Position numbers and translations under genes: made by a program. Below, in pieces: positions 20,176 through 31,310 of a stretch of 64,000 nt of DNA (the stretch's first letter is position 1; each line of letters starts with the position of its first letter). Where the stretch lies: assembly GCA_964016875.1 (NCBI GenBank), contig OZ024720.1, positions 70,771,520-70,835,519 of the forward strand. The letters are read 5' to 3'. The notes beneath the pieces are model-generated. The model was not told the origin of the DNA and ran no database searches. It saw nothing but the letters and a program-made list of their open reading frames with translations. This DNA is from Fallopia convolvulus (taxonomy: Eukaryota; Streptophyta; Magnoliopsida; Caryophyllales; Polygonaceae).

Positions 20176-22475
20176 ATTCAATATCATATATCGATCTTTA
20201 TACGACGATAGGCCGGTGTAGTAATTTATGAGATTATATATATACTAGGAATTTTAGTTCTGATTTTTTCATATGGGAACTCTCAACACGTTCCTTCAAG
20301 TGCAAGTGACATGGCTCAATTAAGATTTAGATAAACATATTTAATATCTCAACCTCTTTATAACTAGCATAGTTAAAATGACTAGTGATAATGATCAATA
20401 TATGGGAAACATTTCAATCTCTTTATAACTAAGGGAGTGATAATGACTAGTGATATATAATGATCAACGAGAAACATTCAGTCTCTTATAGTTATAATCT
20501 TGAAGTCAAGAAAGATGAACTCGAACCGAAACCAATTTTAATATTATAATAAAGTCCGATGAACCGATGATAAATTAGGAAGCTCAACATAAAACCATAT
20601 AAAATTAGTTCTGAGGGATAACTCTCAACAAATGGATCGGACTTTTGATTGATATCCACTTTGATAGGAAAGGATTGATTTCAAACGTAAAAATTTTACA
20701 TCCCCATAAGAATAATTTATTATCGTTACGTGGAAATAACACGTACGTCGCACGTGTAGCATGTAGGAGGCAAACATGCCGTTCTTACACGTGTGCATGA
20801 AAGATATATATATATATATATATATATCTTTATATGATGATGGATGAGGATGTTATTCTGTTAAGAGTTTAGGATGATAAATAATATTATCGGTTAAAAT
20901 CAGTTCGGACTTCGTTTTAATTTGACTAGCTTGTTGGAATTCAAAAATCAAAAGAAACGGGCAAATTAAATTATATATCATGATGTGTAAGAGTTGACCA
21001 CGGTCAAATCAAAGTTGGATAAGCCCATTTGTATTAAATGGGCATTGGGCTATGCCATGTCTATTTGGATAAACCCTATCCGAGTAGCCTACCATCACAA
21101 AATGAGGTGCATTAAACAATTGACAAGCTCTGTCTATCGAGGTCTTAAACATGGCTCAAAGTTGGTGTCGAACAGAGTAGTTTGGGCCAGATTATCGTTG
21201 TGCTTCGTGATTTTTGAAGTTCCTTCATCTTAGTGGAGGGAACGTCAATTGTCTATTTCGCACATCTCAAATTGGGTTGACCGTTTGCCGAGCACTACCT
21301 TTTAGTGATTTACTCACCTCGAGCCACAACTCGTTTGTCGGTCTTTCTGCTTTTGTTTTTGTATTTCTTACTCGTTCTTTTAGCTTATTTTAGTCCGTGT
21401 CTTTCTTAGCCAATCTCGAATGCCGCCTCGCGCGGACTCTCAGTTTACCAGGCTTGTCTTTTTTTGGTAGAAGTTTACCAGGCTTGTCGGGTTATCAAAT
21501 TCTTACCTTCTTCAAAAAAAAATTGTGATAGGAATTATTCTCGGATGTGTAATCCATCTAAGTATTTAATAAACGGGTGAAAAATTAAATCCAGGGTTAG
21601 GTGATGGATGAAACATTTACTATGTGGGTCAGAATATTGGTGAAGGTATATTTGACCAATTATCTAATCTGTAACTTGCATTAGTTGCATAACTATACAA
21701 CCCGTTTTATCCATATACTATCAATAAATAAGTGAGTGTTTGATGATTATTTTACCCAAAATTTGAACTTTTTATGCAACTTAGCTTTGTGAAGTTTTGA
21801 ATAACAGAACAAAATCAAACCAGCAAAACTATTATACCAAGCTCAATAACAAATCAAGTCATTCTATTACGTGAATCTGAACACGAGCACAAGAGTGTTT
21901 TCTCTCAACACTTACTCACTGTTCGATTGAAGAACTTGAAAAATAAGAAAACAGGTTTATATAGTCCGGGTTAACACGGGACCGATAAACCTAAAAAAAA
22001 AATATTTAAAAGCTAATAAAAGTGAACCGGGCAACAAAACTAAGGTTTAAAACTATATAACATCAATATGTACATCCGAATACATAGACTTTTGTACTAT
22101 GTTCTCATGTAGTTTACTATCATCAAATTATGTGAACATTTACTATTCAAAAAGATAATCAACTTAAACCAGTAGTGATTGAGTTACTAATACTTGCCCA
22201 TGCAAAAAAAATGATCTGTTTTCATTCCTCTGTTTTAATGTAACCCTACATTTCTTCAATCTTCCATACGAACATATTAGACGTGTGATTTAACAAATAT
22301 CTTGAACAACAATTAAGAAACAATATATCATCCGAAACTTCTCATTCAGACTTTAAACAAGTACGTAGTACATTAAGGCCAAACTTAAATAATGTGCCAA
22401 TTACATATTATTAGGCACACACAACAACAATGTTGCAAACTAATACAATACCAATCACCAAATCAACAATTTCAA
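20176..22475. other. Intergenic DNA between the two amylase genes
   Basis: Holds a TA microsatellite (about 20804-20828) and a segment at 21240-21525 that ends in a T/C-rich tract and poly-A like a LINE 3' end. It also holds diverged AT-rich DNA. An open frame at 20994-21233 has no recognised domain. There is no intact gene. Confidence 0.4.
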
Positions 22476-25400
22476 TCACAAGTGTGACCCAAGCTCCTTC
22501 CTTGATTGTTGAGCACTCTTCTTCTCCCACACACAATAATTATTCCCCGTCGCCGCAACCCTAAAATCCGCCGGAATTAGGTTTCCGAGGTCGGATTTTG
22601 TCCCTAGTTTCACCATCACTCTCCCTCCGATCATCGCCACGTACAAGTCCGCATCCGCCGCCAATATGTTGACGTCACTCGTCTCCGTCAAACCGTTCCT
22701 CTTCCTCACCGCGACAAGGTTCGAGATCTCTTGCCCTAGTCCCCAGTCGAAGAAATGATCGTAGAACTGCAAAATCAAAAATAAGTCTCACATCAGAAAT
22801 TTGACGATAAAATATAGACCTTGCTAAAATTTCTTATTTGAACTTTCAAAAATTACGGCTTTTTATCTTGAAATACGTGAATGATAGTTATATCTTTGTG
22901 TTGGAAAATGTGAAAAATATATATTTTTCAAAATTGTTTTTCAATTAGTAAACTATAAGCAAGCCTTAGTATGTTTACTCTTTGTATATAGTCATAGTTA
23001 GTGGAGGCAAACCAGATTCGAACAAGAAAAATTAACGGTTTTGAAACCGAGACTGGACTGGTAACCAGTGACTATTTTTTGAAAAATAGTCATTGGAATC
23101 GACAGTCATGACCACGATTTTACATTATGTCTCAAGAAATGCAAAACCGCAGTCACGACTTCCGGTTCCAACAACTATTTATTTTTTAATAAAGGGCAAG
23201 AACCGGTCCCGAAATCAGCGGAAACCAACCCGAAACCCGAAACCAAACCGGAAAACAGGGTTTAGCCGGTTGTGTTTCCGAGCTTCGCATAACTTTGACC
23301 CACCGGAATTTAACATTTTTAATCACAATTTATGGAAAAAATATGAAATTAAAATTAAGGGCACATTGAATTGTTTACGATGCAAGGGTGACCGGGGTGA
23401 GTGAGGATGTAGGCGTAGCCGAGCATGACTTTATCGGACGGGAAGGGCCAGTAACGCTGAGTCGACCCGGTATCGTGGTTATCGATGAAGGTGGCCGCGT
23501 TGCCAGGGGCGATTCCGATCAGGCCGGCAGGTTTTCCGTTCGAGTCCTTCATCCTCCACCACTCGTTTTGCACGGCGGCTTGGAGGATTCCCTTGGTGGT
23601 GAAGTCGAACGCCGCGATCGCGCCGCCTGAAGCCTGGGCCCAGTGGAGCAGATTGTACCTATAAACAAAAATGCTTGTTACACGATTTGTGTAGTGACAT
23701 ATGATTTCATTGTCTTTAAAATTTTTATATAGTTGAATTAAATGTTTAATTATTCTATAACGGATAAATTCTGTTTCTGATCTACTTTAAAAAAATTGAT
23801 CAATCAAAATTAATTCAAGAAGTATTCATTATTGCAAATAAGTATGTGTGTGTTAGTGTGTACATACATGTAACATGTATATAGTTTCAAGTAGAAATAG
23901 ATTAGACCAAAAAAGAGTAAAAAATAGCCTAATTTTTTGTGATAGTTGATGAAAATAGCGTAAAATTTTAGTGTTGTGGTAAATCGTCTCAATTAAGGTT
24001 GTATTTTGTGGTTACTAGCATAAACATCATAAAATATGAGATTTAACTAGCATGCATAAACATCACAAAATATGAGGTTTTTTTTTATACATTCGGTCTT
24101 TTTAAGACATAAGATGAGTTTTCGGTTTTAGAAATTAAAACTCAATGAAAATACATTTACTCGTCATAATTTTTTTTAATATTCCTAAATAAATAAAATA
24201 AAATAAAAGTTTCTAAAACATGATGCCTATTATTAGGACATAGATTATAAAATCCGCCGTTTTACAATTAACGGACATCATGTGGTAGTACGTGGTACTC
24301 TCATTTAATTTATGACTTGTCAGAATTGATTATAAATATTATCAACTTTAAAAAAAAAACACGATCAATATTCAATAGTCACCTCGTAAGCTATTATATA
24401 TCACACTTAACTTTGAAAGTTGTGGCTATTTTCCGCAATAACCCCCAAATACTGGGTCATTTTTTGCAATTCTTCATAACCAACATGCCACGTAAACTAC
24501 TTCAAAACAACCCATTACCTGTGATTATCCTGATTGTATGCCGGCTTCCCACCATCCGCATACTGCATGGGGTCCCACACCTCGCCGACAGCAAACTCCG
24601 GCGAGGTGTTCTCCATATAAACCCTCATAACCCCACCCGAATACCCCTTCGCAAAATCAAACCTAAACCCATCAAATCCGACGTCGTTTTTGAGCCAATT
24701 CATCCACTCCGAGAGCTCCCTCTGAGCCCTAGGGTTGAGGTGGTCGATGTCCGGGGCAGCGTCGTAGGAGGCCCCGGAATCGAGGTTTCCTGTGCCATCA
24801 GAGTAGGCGGTGTCGTCCTTGCAGATGAAGCTAGGGCCCCAGTTGAGACGGTCGTCGGAGAAGCCGCCCTCGAAGATGCACCAGATTCCTCTGGAGTCCT
24901 TCTTGGCGGCCGTGCGATGGTTGATGACTATGTCGGCCACCGCCTTTATGGATTTGTGGTGGAGGGCGGCGATTAGGGTTTTGAGTTGGGTGGAGGTGCC
25001 GTACTTGGAGGAGTCTAGGTCGTAGAGTTTGCCCGGTAAGTAGCCTATGTAGAGAGAAGATTAGTCAATTAAATAATTGCAATGATTTATGTATAATGAC
25101 ACTTTGTGATTCTAATACATTTAGTAATTAAAATTGTAACAAAAACCTTACAAATAGAATTCAACATTTTTAATTATATACCTGCTGGGCCCAATTGTTC
25201 TGTTCTAAATCGGTTCGGTTTAGTTCGGTTCTAGTTTAGCTTAGTTGGCTGGATTTTATATTTTTTATTAGTTTTGTACGTACTCGGTTTCCTCGGTTCC
25301 AAACCAAATAAAACTGTATAAAAGCGAATAAAAATTAAACAAAACAAAGTTTATTCAGTTTGATTTTTTCAAAATTCGATTTTCGGTTCGGTTCAGATTT

Positions 25401-26444
25401 TCACGATTCGATTCATTTTTATTAACCGATGAACAATCCTTGTAATAAAGTTGTATGAGAAAAATGGAATATATGTTTTATATTTTATTTTGAGAAAAGA
25501 ATGGTGGCATATCTAAGCATACCTGAGTTTGATAATTTATTTATTTGTTTTTTTATGACATTGATCAATTTTCTAAGCAATAAATAGGCCACCGTTTGTA
25601 TGGTGTGTGACGTGACCTCCAATTACATTATGAACTCGATGACATCGATTCCAAGTTAATGTGTGCCAATAACGTTATCTATATATACTTAAAATTTTAG
25701 AATGCTAAAAATTTGTTAACATTTGCTACAAAAACTCTATACACGGATTAATTTGGCCATATAAAAATACACATTAAATTCTTAATGTGAATTATTTGTA
25801 TGTGGTATTGTTGCTAGTTACCTTGAGGAGCAACGGATTGTGAAGGAGGAGGAAGCCAAAGATGAGTGATTCCAGCATTAGCAAGTGCATCAACTTGGCC
25901 CATTAGTGAATTGTACAATCCTCCTGCCTTGTTGCATGACTCCCAATTGAATCCCTACATTTAACATAACATAACATACATACATAGTTATAACTCATTT
26001 ACATATAATTAATCAATTTGGTATGGTTCAATCCAAACCAAGTACTTCCTGAGCCGATTTTAGAGAAAACCCTCTTAATACTATACTGTTAGGAAGATTC
26101 GAACTCGAATCTTCTGACTAATACTTAATTGTCTAGCAATATTTTATAATTAGACCAATTGAATTAGTGGTTTGTTCGGTTCCAGAACCATAGAACCGAA
26201 ACCAACTAACTCTCGGCTTCTCGATTCGGTTCCGTTTATACCGGTTTCAGGGTCGGTTCGATTCCGGTTTTAGAACTGCTGGTTTTTTTCCGGTTCCTGG
26301 AAACGAACCGAACTCATGACTAAACTGAATATTGGGTATTAATAATCGCGTTACCTGAAATAAGATGGCGGAAGAAGAGAAATGGACAAGGAGAGACAAA
26401 GATATGCAAAAGAAAGAGGAAAGAAATGAAGTTGAGAGCTTCAT
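22476..26444 (-). CDS. AMY1: Secreted alpha-amylase (GH13), second tandem copy
   Basis: Minus-strand exons 26444-26355, 25954-25822, 25044-24519, 23658-23379 and 22766-22476 give 1320 nt and 439 residues with GT-AG junctions throughout. The signal peptide is MKLSTSFLSSFFCISLSLLV. Catalytic Asp204 (FDFAKG), Glu229 (VGEVWD) and Asp312 (FIDNHDTG) are all present, as are DIVINHR and YDAAPDIDH. The C-terminal domain ends NNYCVWEK plus a 14-residue tail (SAQQSRKELGSHL) that is longer than and unlike the tail of copy 1. The genes lie head to tail about 3.0 kb apart and share intron positions, so they arose by tandem duplication. Both look functional; differences in signal peptide, tail and upstream DNA leave room for different expression. 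Substrate is starch or maltodextrin; location is secretory by inference. Confidence 0.95.
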
Positions 26445-26505
26445 TTTGATTCCTTATGTGTGTTTAAGTGTCTTGGATGAGTAAAGAAGAAGGATATAAG
26501 TGGAT

Positions 26506-26515
26506 CTATATATAG
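26506..26515 (-). promoter_or_regulatory. TATA box of amylase 2
   Basis: CTATATATAG (palindromic) lies about 62 bp upstream of the start codon at 26444. A TATCCA motif on the minus strand (26596-26601) resembles the sugar/gibberellin-responsive amylase box of cereals, but a six-base match is weak evidence. Confidence 0.5.
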
Positions 26516-26684
26516 TTGTAAGGTGTGTCATGCCCTTTCGATATGATATACACAATTGATCTATATTTTGTTCGTCACATATCCATTTTTTGTTTTGGAT
26601 AATTGGAAATTTAATTTGCATGTATACAAGTTCCTATTCCCTAGATAACTAATTGTTTTGCAATGCAAATACGTTTCTTTAGAG

Positions 26685-27040
26685 TGAGGAGATTGTAACC
26701 GATAAGGTCGATATTCGCCAATTAAATCTTCCATCTTCGTCTCCTACATCTTTTGTGAAGTCAGCTTTATTGCAGATTTAATTTTATTATTACCGACTCG
26801 TTTCGACGTTTTTCATCTGTTACGATTGCAACTGATTTAGTTTTTTGAAATTTCATCTGAAAAAAAAAGCTTTGAAAAAATAATGTGAATCCGGTTAGGT
26901 GGACTTTTGTTGTTTTTATTTTTTGACTTTATTATTTCAATCATTATAAGAATTCCAAAAAGTTCATGTATTGTTATATATATAGTTACCTAGATTGTCA
27001 AGCTTTCACACCAATATGGTATGTTGTGTAAAGATGGTTC
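26685..27040. repeat. Segmental duplicate A1 (pair of 44035-45085)
   Basis: Shares with 44035-44352 plus 45019-45085 the ordered blocks 'TAACCGATAAGGT.GATATT', 'CCAATTAAAT', 'GAAGTCA.CTTT', 'TTGCAACTGATTTAG', 'TCAATCCGGTTAG.TGG' and 'AAGCTTTCACACCAATA'. The copy at 44 kb is interrupted by a pogo-like element. With 28035-29512 / 46318-46625 it forms one old duplication of intergenic DNA. Confidence 0.75.
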
Positions 27041-27179
27041 CAATTCTTTCCCATTCGATATTGTCTTATCATAATGTGAATCGGGCACTTTTTAAACGGA
27101 CAATCATGAAATTACATGATTTTGTGTGGATTATTTTCTTACATTTTTAAGATGAAAAAGTTCTTATAAATATTGTTTT

Positions 27180-27350
27180 AAAAATCCTGTTTAGGTCTCG
27201 TTAGGTTGCGTTTAGACGCTGAAAGGTCTTAGTCTGCTTAACTTTCCAGCTTGTTTAGGTCCCATTAGATCTTATCTAAGCGTTGAGAGTTACCTGACTG
27301 CCTAGCCTTCCAACCTTTCTAAATACCCGTACGACCAGAACAGTTGCCTA
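27180..27350 (-). repeat. Dispersed CCTAGGCG-type repeat
   Basis: Opposite-strand relative of 4500-4690, with blocks 'TTTTAAAAATCCTGTTTAGG', 'TTAGACGCTGAAAGG', 'AAGCGTTGAGAG' and 'CTGACTGCCTAG'. No target duplication was identified. Confidence 0.45.
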
Positions 27351-28034
27351 AAATATCGTCGATTTCTCAAACTTTAGATAGTATGCAACTATTTCATCCA
27401 CAAAGTTTAGAGCCTCCTATCCCAATCCATCTAATTTCATAACCACATAATAATAAATAAATAAATAAATGTTCTCTTAATTAGAAACATTACCATTTCA
27501 TTTAGTAAAGACCATAGTCGTCATATTATGATTATTATATTTTCTCTTCTCATTCATATTAGTATGAAACTCCCTTCCCAAATAAACTATATGTGCTAGA
27601 CATGGCATAGTTAATTAAGCTGTCGGTTTCGGGTTTGTCCAAACCTTAACCGCAAACTCCCTTTCAATTTGAAAGGTTTAGGTTCCGGTTTCAGTTCGGG
27701 TTGGTATTCACCGTTTAGGAAGCCGATTTTGGGTTGGCCTAAAAAATAAAGAAAAAAAATAAAAACTCGCTCGTTTTGGTCAAATCTTAATTAACCTATA
27801 CCTTATTATGGATAAACTGACGGTTTAGGTTCCGATCCTACTCCAGTTTGGATCAGTCAAGCTCCGCTCCGGTTTAGCCGTTTAAACCTAAACCGTGTCA
27901 CGTCTACAAATATATTCTATTAAAATATATTATTTTATATAATATAATGCAAGATAATACATTTGGATAGAAATCCAAACACAACCTTATCTTAATCCAA
28001 AGTCTTATTTCCCGCCTATTCTTGGGGTTTGTTG
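27351..28034. other. Intergenic DNA
   Basis: Includes a GGTTTCGGGTTTG/CGGTTTAGG-rich stretch (27620-27900) resembling hAT-MITE arms. No coding signal. Confidence 0.4.
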
Positions 28035-29512
28035 AACTTAATAGCAGGCATTTTGGGCCGAAATTTGGGCCAGTTGAATGCTGACATATTCACAGTCATT
28101 CTGGCAACTGGGCCTCTTCAGATCCATAAAGAAACCGCCTCTCAAATCCATCTAAGAATCGTCATCATTATGATGTCACTAATTGTAATTGGTCTTTAAT
28201 CATGATAAATTGATAATAGAGCAATTGACCGAAAACCACCTTTATAATAGGGTGTATTGTAGAAAACCACCCATTAAAATGATAATTACTACAAACCACT
28301 CTTATTAGTTCTTCCGTTACAAATCAACCACCCACACTCAAATATCTGTTTACTCTCCGTTAACGCGCGTCAAACTTCTTCTTTTTTAAAAAAATAATAT
28401 AAACAAATGAATTTATGAAAGGATAAGCGAAAGAAAAATTTCAAAGACCAAAATAAACATATTTTTTAGAAAAGGGAAAGTTTACTGTTGTTGACACAAG
28501 ACACCACCGGCGGACTGCCAAGCACCGCCATACCTAGGAGTTTCATTCAGCAACACCACACATATATACAACCAGCAAAACTTGACAATTTTGCATAAAT
28601 TGCAATAATATTTAACAAAATTAATCATGAGTATGATAAGTTAGCATATCAATATAAACGGTTCAAGTCTTACATACACCAAAATCAAGTTTTTAATTCA
28701 ATTCAATTTTAGGGTTTCAACCAATTTTTCAAATCAATTGAAATCATCACTCAAACTTGCTTTAATATGCAAACAACAATCCATAATTCATCTTTAATTT
28801 CTGAATTTTGCACTAGAAAATTCAATGTCACCAAGTATGGGTCAAAGACCTTCAAAATTTCCAGAAATTGGGATAAAGGTGAAGGTTCGGTGAAGGGAAG
28901 TCGGCGGCAAGTTGTACATCAATCCTCCGTCCATTGTCGTTCACAGTGCAACCACCACGAGGAGGACCCCGAAGGACGAGCGATGCGTCGTCGGGGCTTA
29001 CCACTTTCACCGTTTCACCACCACTATGCCTAAGAGCTTCGACGCCATCTTTGACCACAAAGGAGAAATTCAGATCTTGTGGGAAGATGAAGAAAAGAGA
29101 TATCCAGATCTGGTGGTATGGGGAAGACGAATTGGCTTCGACACCATCTCTTACCTCTCGTTCAATAAATTGAAAATAAGAAAATAACGAAATAAAAAAC
29201 AGGGTTTCCACTTTCCACATTAATTCACGCGCACAAACGGAGATTAAACGAAAAGTTGAGTGTGGGTAGTTGATTTATAACAGAGAAGTTAATAAGGGTG
29301 GTTTTAGATGATTTTTATTTTAATGGGTGGTTTTTAACAATATGATCTATTATAAGGGTGGTTTCCGATCAATCGACCTTGATAATAATGTTAGTACTTA
29401 AAACGCCGCAAAAGAATGAAATGGATAGACACCTGCACTAACCGCCGCCCTATCCTAACCGGCCCACTAGGCCCACTTATTCAATCCATCCATTTATTGT
29501 AATACGGAGTTG
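28035..29512. repeat. Segmental duplicate A2, split by a MULE
   Basis: 28035-28218 and 29379-29512 together match 46318-46625 in order. Shared blocks are 'AATAGCAGGCA', 'TTGGGCCGAAA', 'TTGGGCCAGTTG', 'TGCTGACATATT', 'CTGGCAACTGGGCCTCTTCA', 'GATCCATAAAGAAACCGCC', 'AAATGGATAGACACCTGC' and 'CCTATCCTAACC'. The 1160 bp between the halves is the MULE at 28219-29378, absent from the 46-kb copy. Confidence 0.85.
28219..29378. mobile_element. Non-autonomous Mutator-like element, long TIRs, 9-bp TSD
   Basis: 1160 bp with imperfect terminal inverted repeats of roughly 150 bp, both reading inward through 'AAAACCACC(C/T)TTATAATAG', 'AACCACCCATTAAAAT' and 'ACAAATCAACCACCCACAC'-like blocks. The exact 9-bp duplication TTGATAATA flanks it (28210-28218 and 29379-29387). 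Long TIRs plus a 9-bp TSD define MULEs. The interior (about 28400-29230) has no transposase. It holds a GC-richer stretch (28880-29160) with open frames on both strands but no recognised domain; captured gene DNA is possible but unproven. Confidence 0.88.
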
Positions 29513-30143
29513 TTGTTTTTTTTTTTTTTATAAAAGAAAATTGTACAGTTCATAAGAATATAAGATACCCTCATTGTGACTTGTGAGCATAGTAGCAAAA
29601 AAAAAGCTACGACTTTAACAATTATGACAAGTATTTCCAATTATGGGGTGTGTCGAGCCGTTAAAATTTGATCTAATCTGCAAATTCAACCCGAATTATA
29701 CGATAATATTAGGGTTAAGAACAAAAAAATTGAACCCGAAATTCGAAATATACTGATCCTGATAGAACTCGAAATTCATTTTAAAAGCCGAAATCGGTTG
29801 GGTTGACCGATTTCGTATATTAATTTACAGAATTTATAAAATATATTTTGAAACTCCGATTAGAAAAGGTAAGTATAATATGACAAATTACCAATAAGTA
29901 AAGTGACCTAACTAAAATAGTATTTGAAAATTATAATGTAGTAGAATTAAGTAATATTTGAAGATTTAGATGGGCAAATTAGTAATGTAAAAATTAATTT
30001 GCTTAGGTGACATAGTTAAATGATTTTACTTTAGTTATAGTATATTGATTTGTACTTAATCCTATACTTGATTGCGCTCCATTAATCCTATATTTAATAG
30101 TGTACTTCTTCAATGCGCTCCATTAATCCTATATTTAATAGTG
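29513..30143. other. Intergenic repeat-bearing DNA
   Basis: Contains a GAACTCGAAATTC/CGGTTGGGTTGACCG stretch (29640-29830), part of which recurs at 36145-36240. No coding signal. Confidence 0.4.
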
Positions 30144-30583
30144 CTACTTCTTCACTCCGCTCCAGTTTTCGATGGCCACCTCCAAGTCTGCTTGGATCTT
30201 CAAATTGTCCTTGGGTAATTCTTCAGAAATGAGCTTGTCATAGACATACTTGGAAATCAAACGCTTCTTGAGCTTGAAGTTAATCCATTCTAAAACCTTG
30301 TAAAACGTTGCCTGATCATCGGGCTTCTGTAAAAGGGGAGAAATTGAGTTAGAATAAAAGAGGGATTTAATGGAGAAAAAAGGGAATTCAATCGAGTTAC
30401 CAGTTTAGGAGATTCAACAGGACTTACCAGTTTAGGAGATTCAACGGGGGGAGGGATTGTCTTCTTTCCCTTTTTACCACCTCCAAATCTCCCGCCTATG
30501 ATTTGACTAATGCGGATGATTTGACTGATAAAAGGATTGTTTTCACTGTTGATGATTTGACTGATAGAGGATTGATCGAAAAC
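30144..30583 (-). pseudogene. Unrecognised two-exon coding remnant
   Basis: On the minus strand an open frame from about 30583 to 30429 ends KKGKKTIPPPVESPKL at a CTG/GTAAGT donor. An acceptor TTTTACAG at 30327 joins in phase to 30326-30144, which encodes 60 residues (KPDDQATFYKVLEWINFKLK, then ...VAIENWSGVKK) and a TAG stop. Splice sites, phase and a Lys-rich reading frame suggest real exons. I do not recognise the family and see no start codon, so it may be a 5'-truncated gene fragment. A 27-bp direct repeat at the donor (about 30401-30449) duplicates 'CAGTTTAGGAGATTCAAC'. It lies next to the CIPK fragment in the same orientation. Confidence 0.35.
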
Positions 30584-30888
30584 CAGTATTTATAGATCGG
30601 TAACTTACCGATCGATCGAGGGGAAAAAGAGAAAGTTCACTTTGTTGGCACTGAAGTATTAGCTACAAAGAATCAATCATTTAAAGCAAGTACTAAAAAG
30701 GAGAAAGTTCTTACAGTCATAGGGTTGGGATCCAAGATTTGAATTAATAATTTCTTGACACTGAATGATAGCCAAGGGGGACAGTTAAATGCAACAACTG
30801 AAATCTTCATATATATTCACAATAACCACATCAAAAAGAGCTCGAAACGGTGGTATAGTGAGTATGGAGGAATGCAAGAACTGGTCAC

Positions 30889-31160
30889 TTTGTTGTATAG
30901 ATTCATCAGATTAGAGTCATCAAAAGGCAAGTAACCTGCAACCAATACGAATAAGATGACCCCACATGACCACAAATCTGCTGTTACAACATCATAACCT
31001 CTATCATCGAGGACCTAAATAGAAGAACGTATACAAACAGATTAAACAAGCAATAAAAAGAATATATAAGAAATGAACAAATTTGGATATATGATCATTT
31101 TGGTACCTCAGGGGCAACATAATTTGGAGTTCCACATGTCGCATGCAATTTCCGAAATTT
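30889..31160 (-). pseudogene. CIPK/SnRK3 protein kinase fragment (two exons)
   Basis: Exon a ends at 31107 with LHATCGTPNYVAPE (activation-loop end and APE motif). After a GAG/GTACC donor, exon b (31014-30889) continues VLDDRGYDVVTADLWSCGVI and then the kinase stretch with AGYLPFDDSNLMNLYNK. The splice join restores APEV in phase. The sequence is diagnostic of the CBL-interacting protein kinases (calcium-sensor partners). The ATP-binding lobe, catalytic loop and the NAF and PPI regulatory domains are missing, and no neighbouring exons were found. It is a fragment of about 60 codons, probably captured or left by deletion. Confidence 0.8.
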
Positions 31161-31310
31161 TTTCTTTGTAATGTTCTTTCTCAGAGCCCTTTCCAACCAA
31201 TCAGAACAAGTGATAGACAGTGAGAGTTTTTTGTCAACACACATGAAACTATGAAAGCTGATGGTATTCACAATACAAAACAACACTCATTATAGGAAAT
31301 TGACAATTTA

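Noticed and set aside
23930..24490. Possible MULE-like inverted ends in amylase-2 intron 3
   Set aside because: Both ends contain 'AAAATAGC' type sequence but the arms do not align convincingly and no 9-bp duplication was seen.
24317..24976. 219-residue plus-strand open frame
   Set aside because: It is antisense to exon 3 of the second amylase; the exon's GC-rich codons keep the opposite frame open.
26085..26165. Possible SINE (GATTCGAACTCGAATC block)
   Set aside because: The B-box-like palindrome is present but no A box, tail or duplication was found, so it was not listed.
28767..29220. Overlapping open frames inside the MULE
   Set aside because: Both strands are open in a GC-richer stretch with no recognised domain; not supported as a gene.
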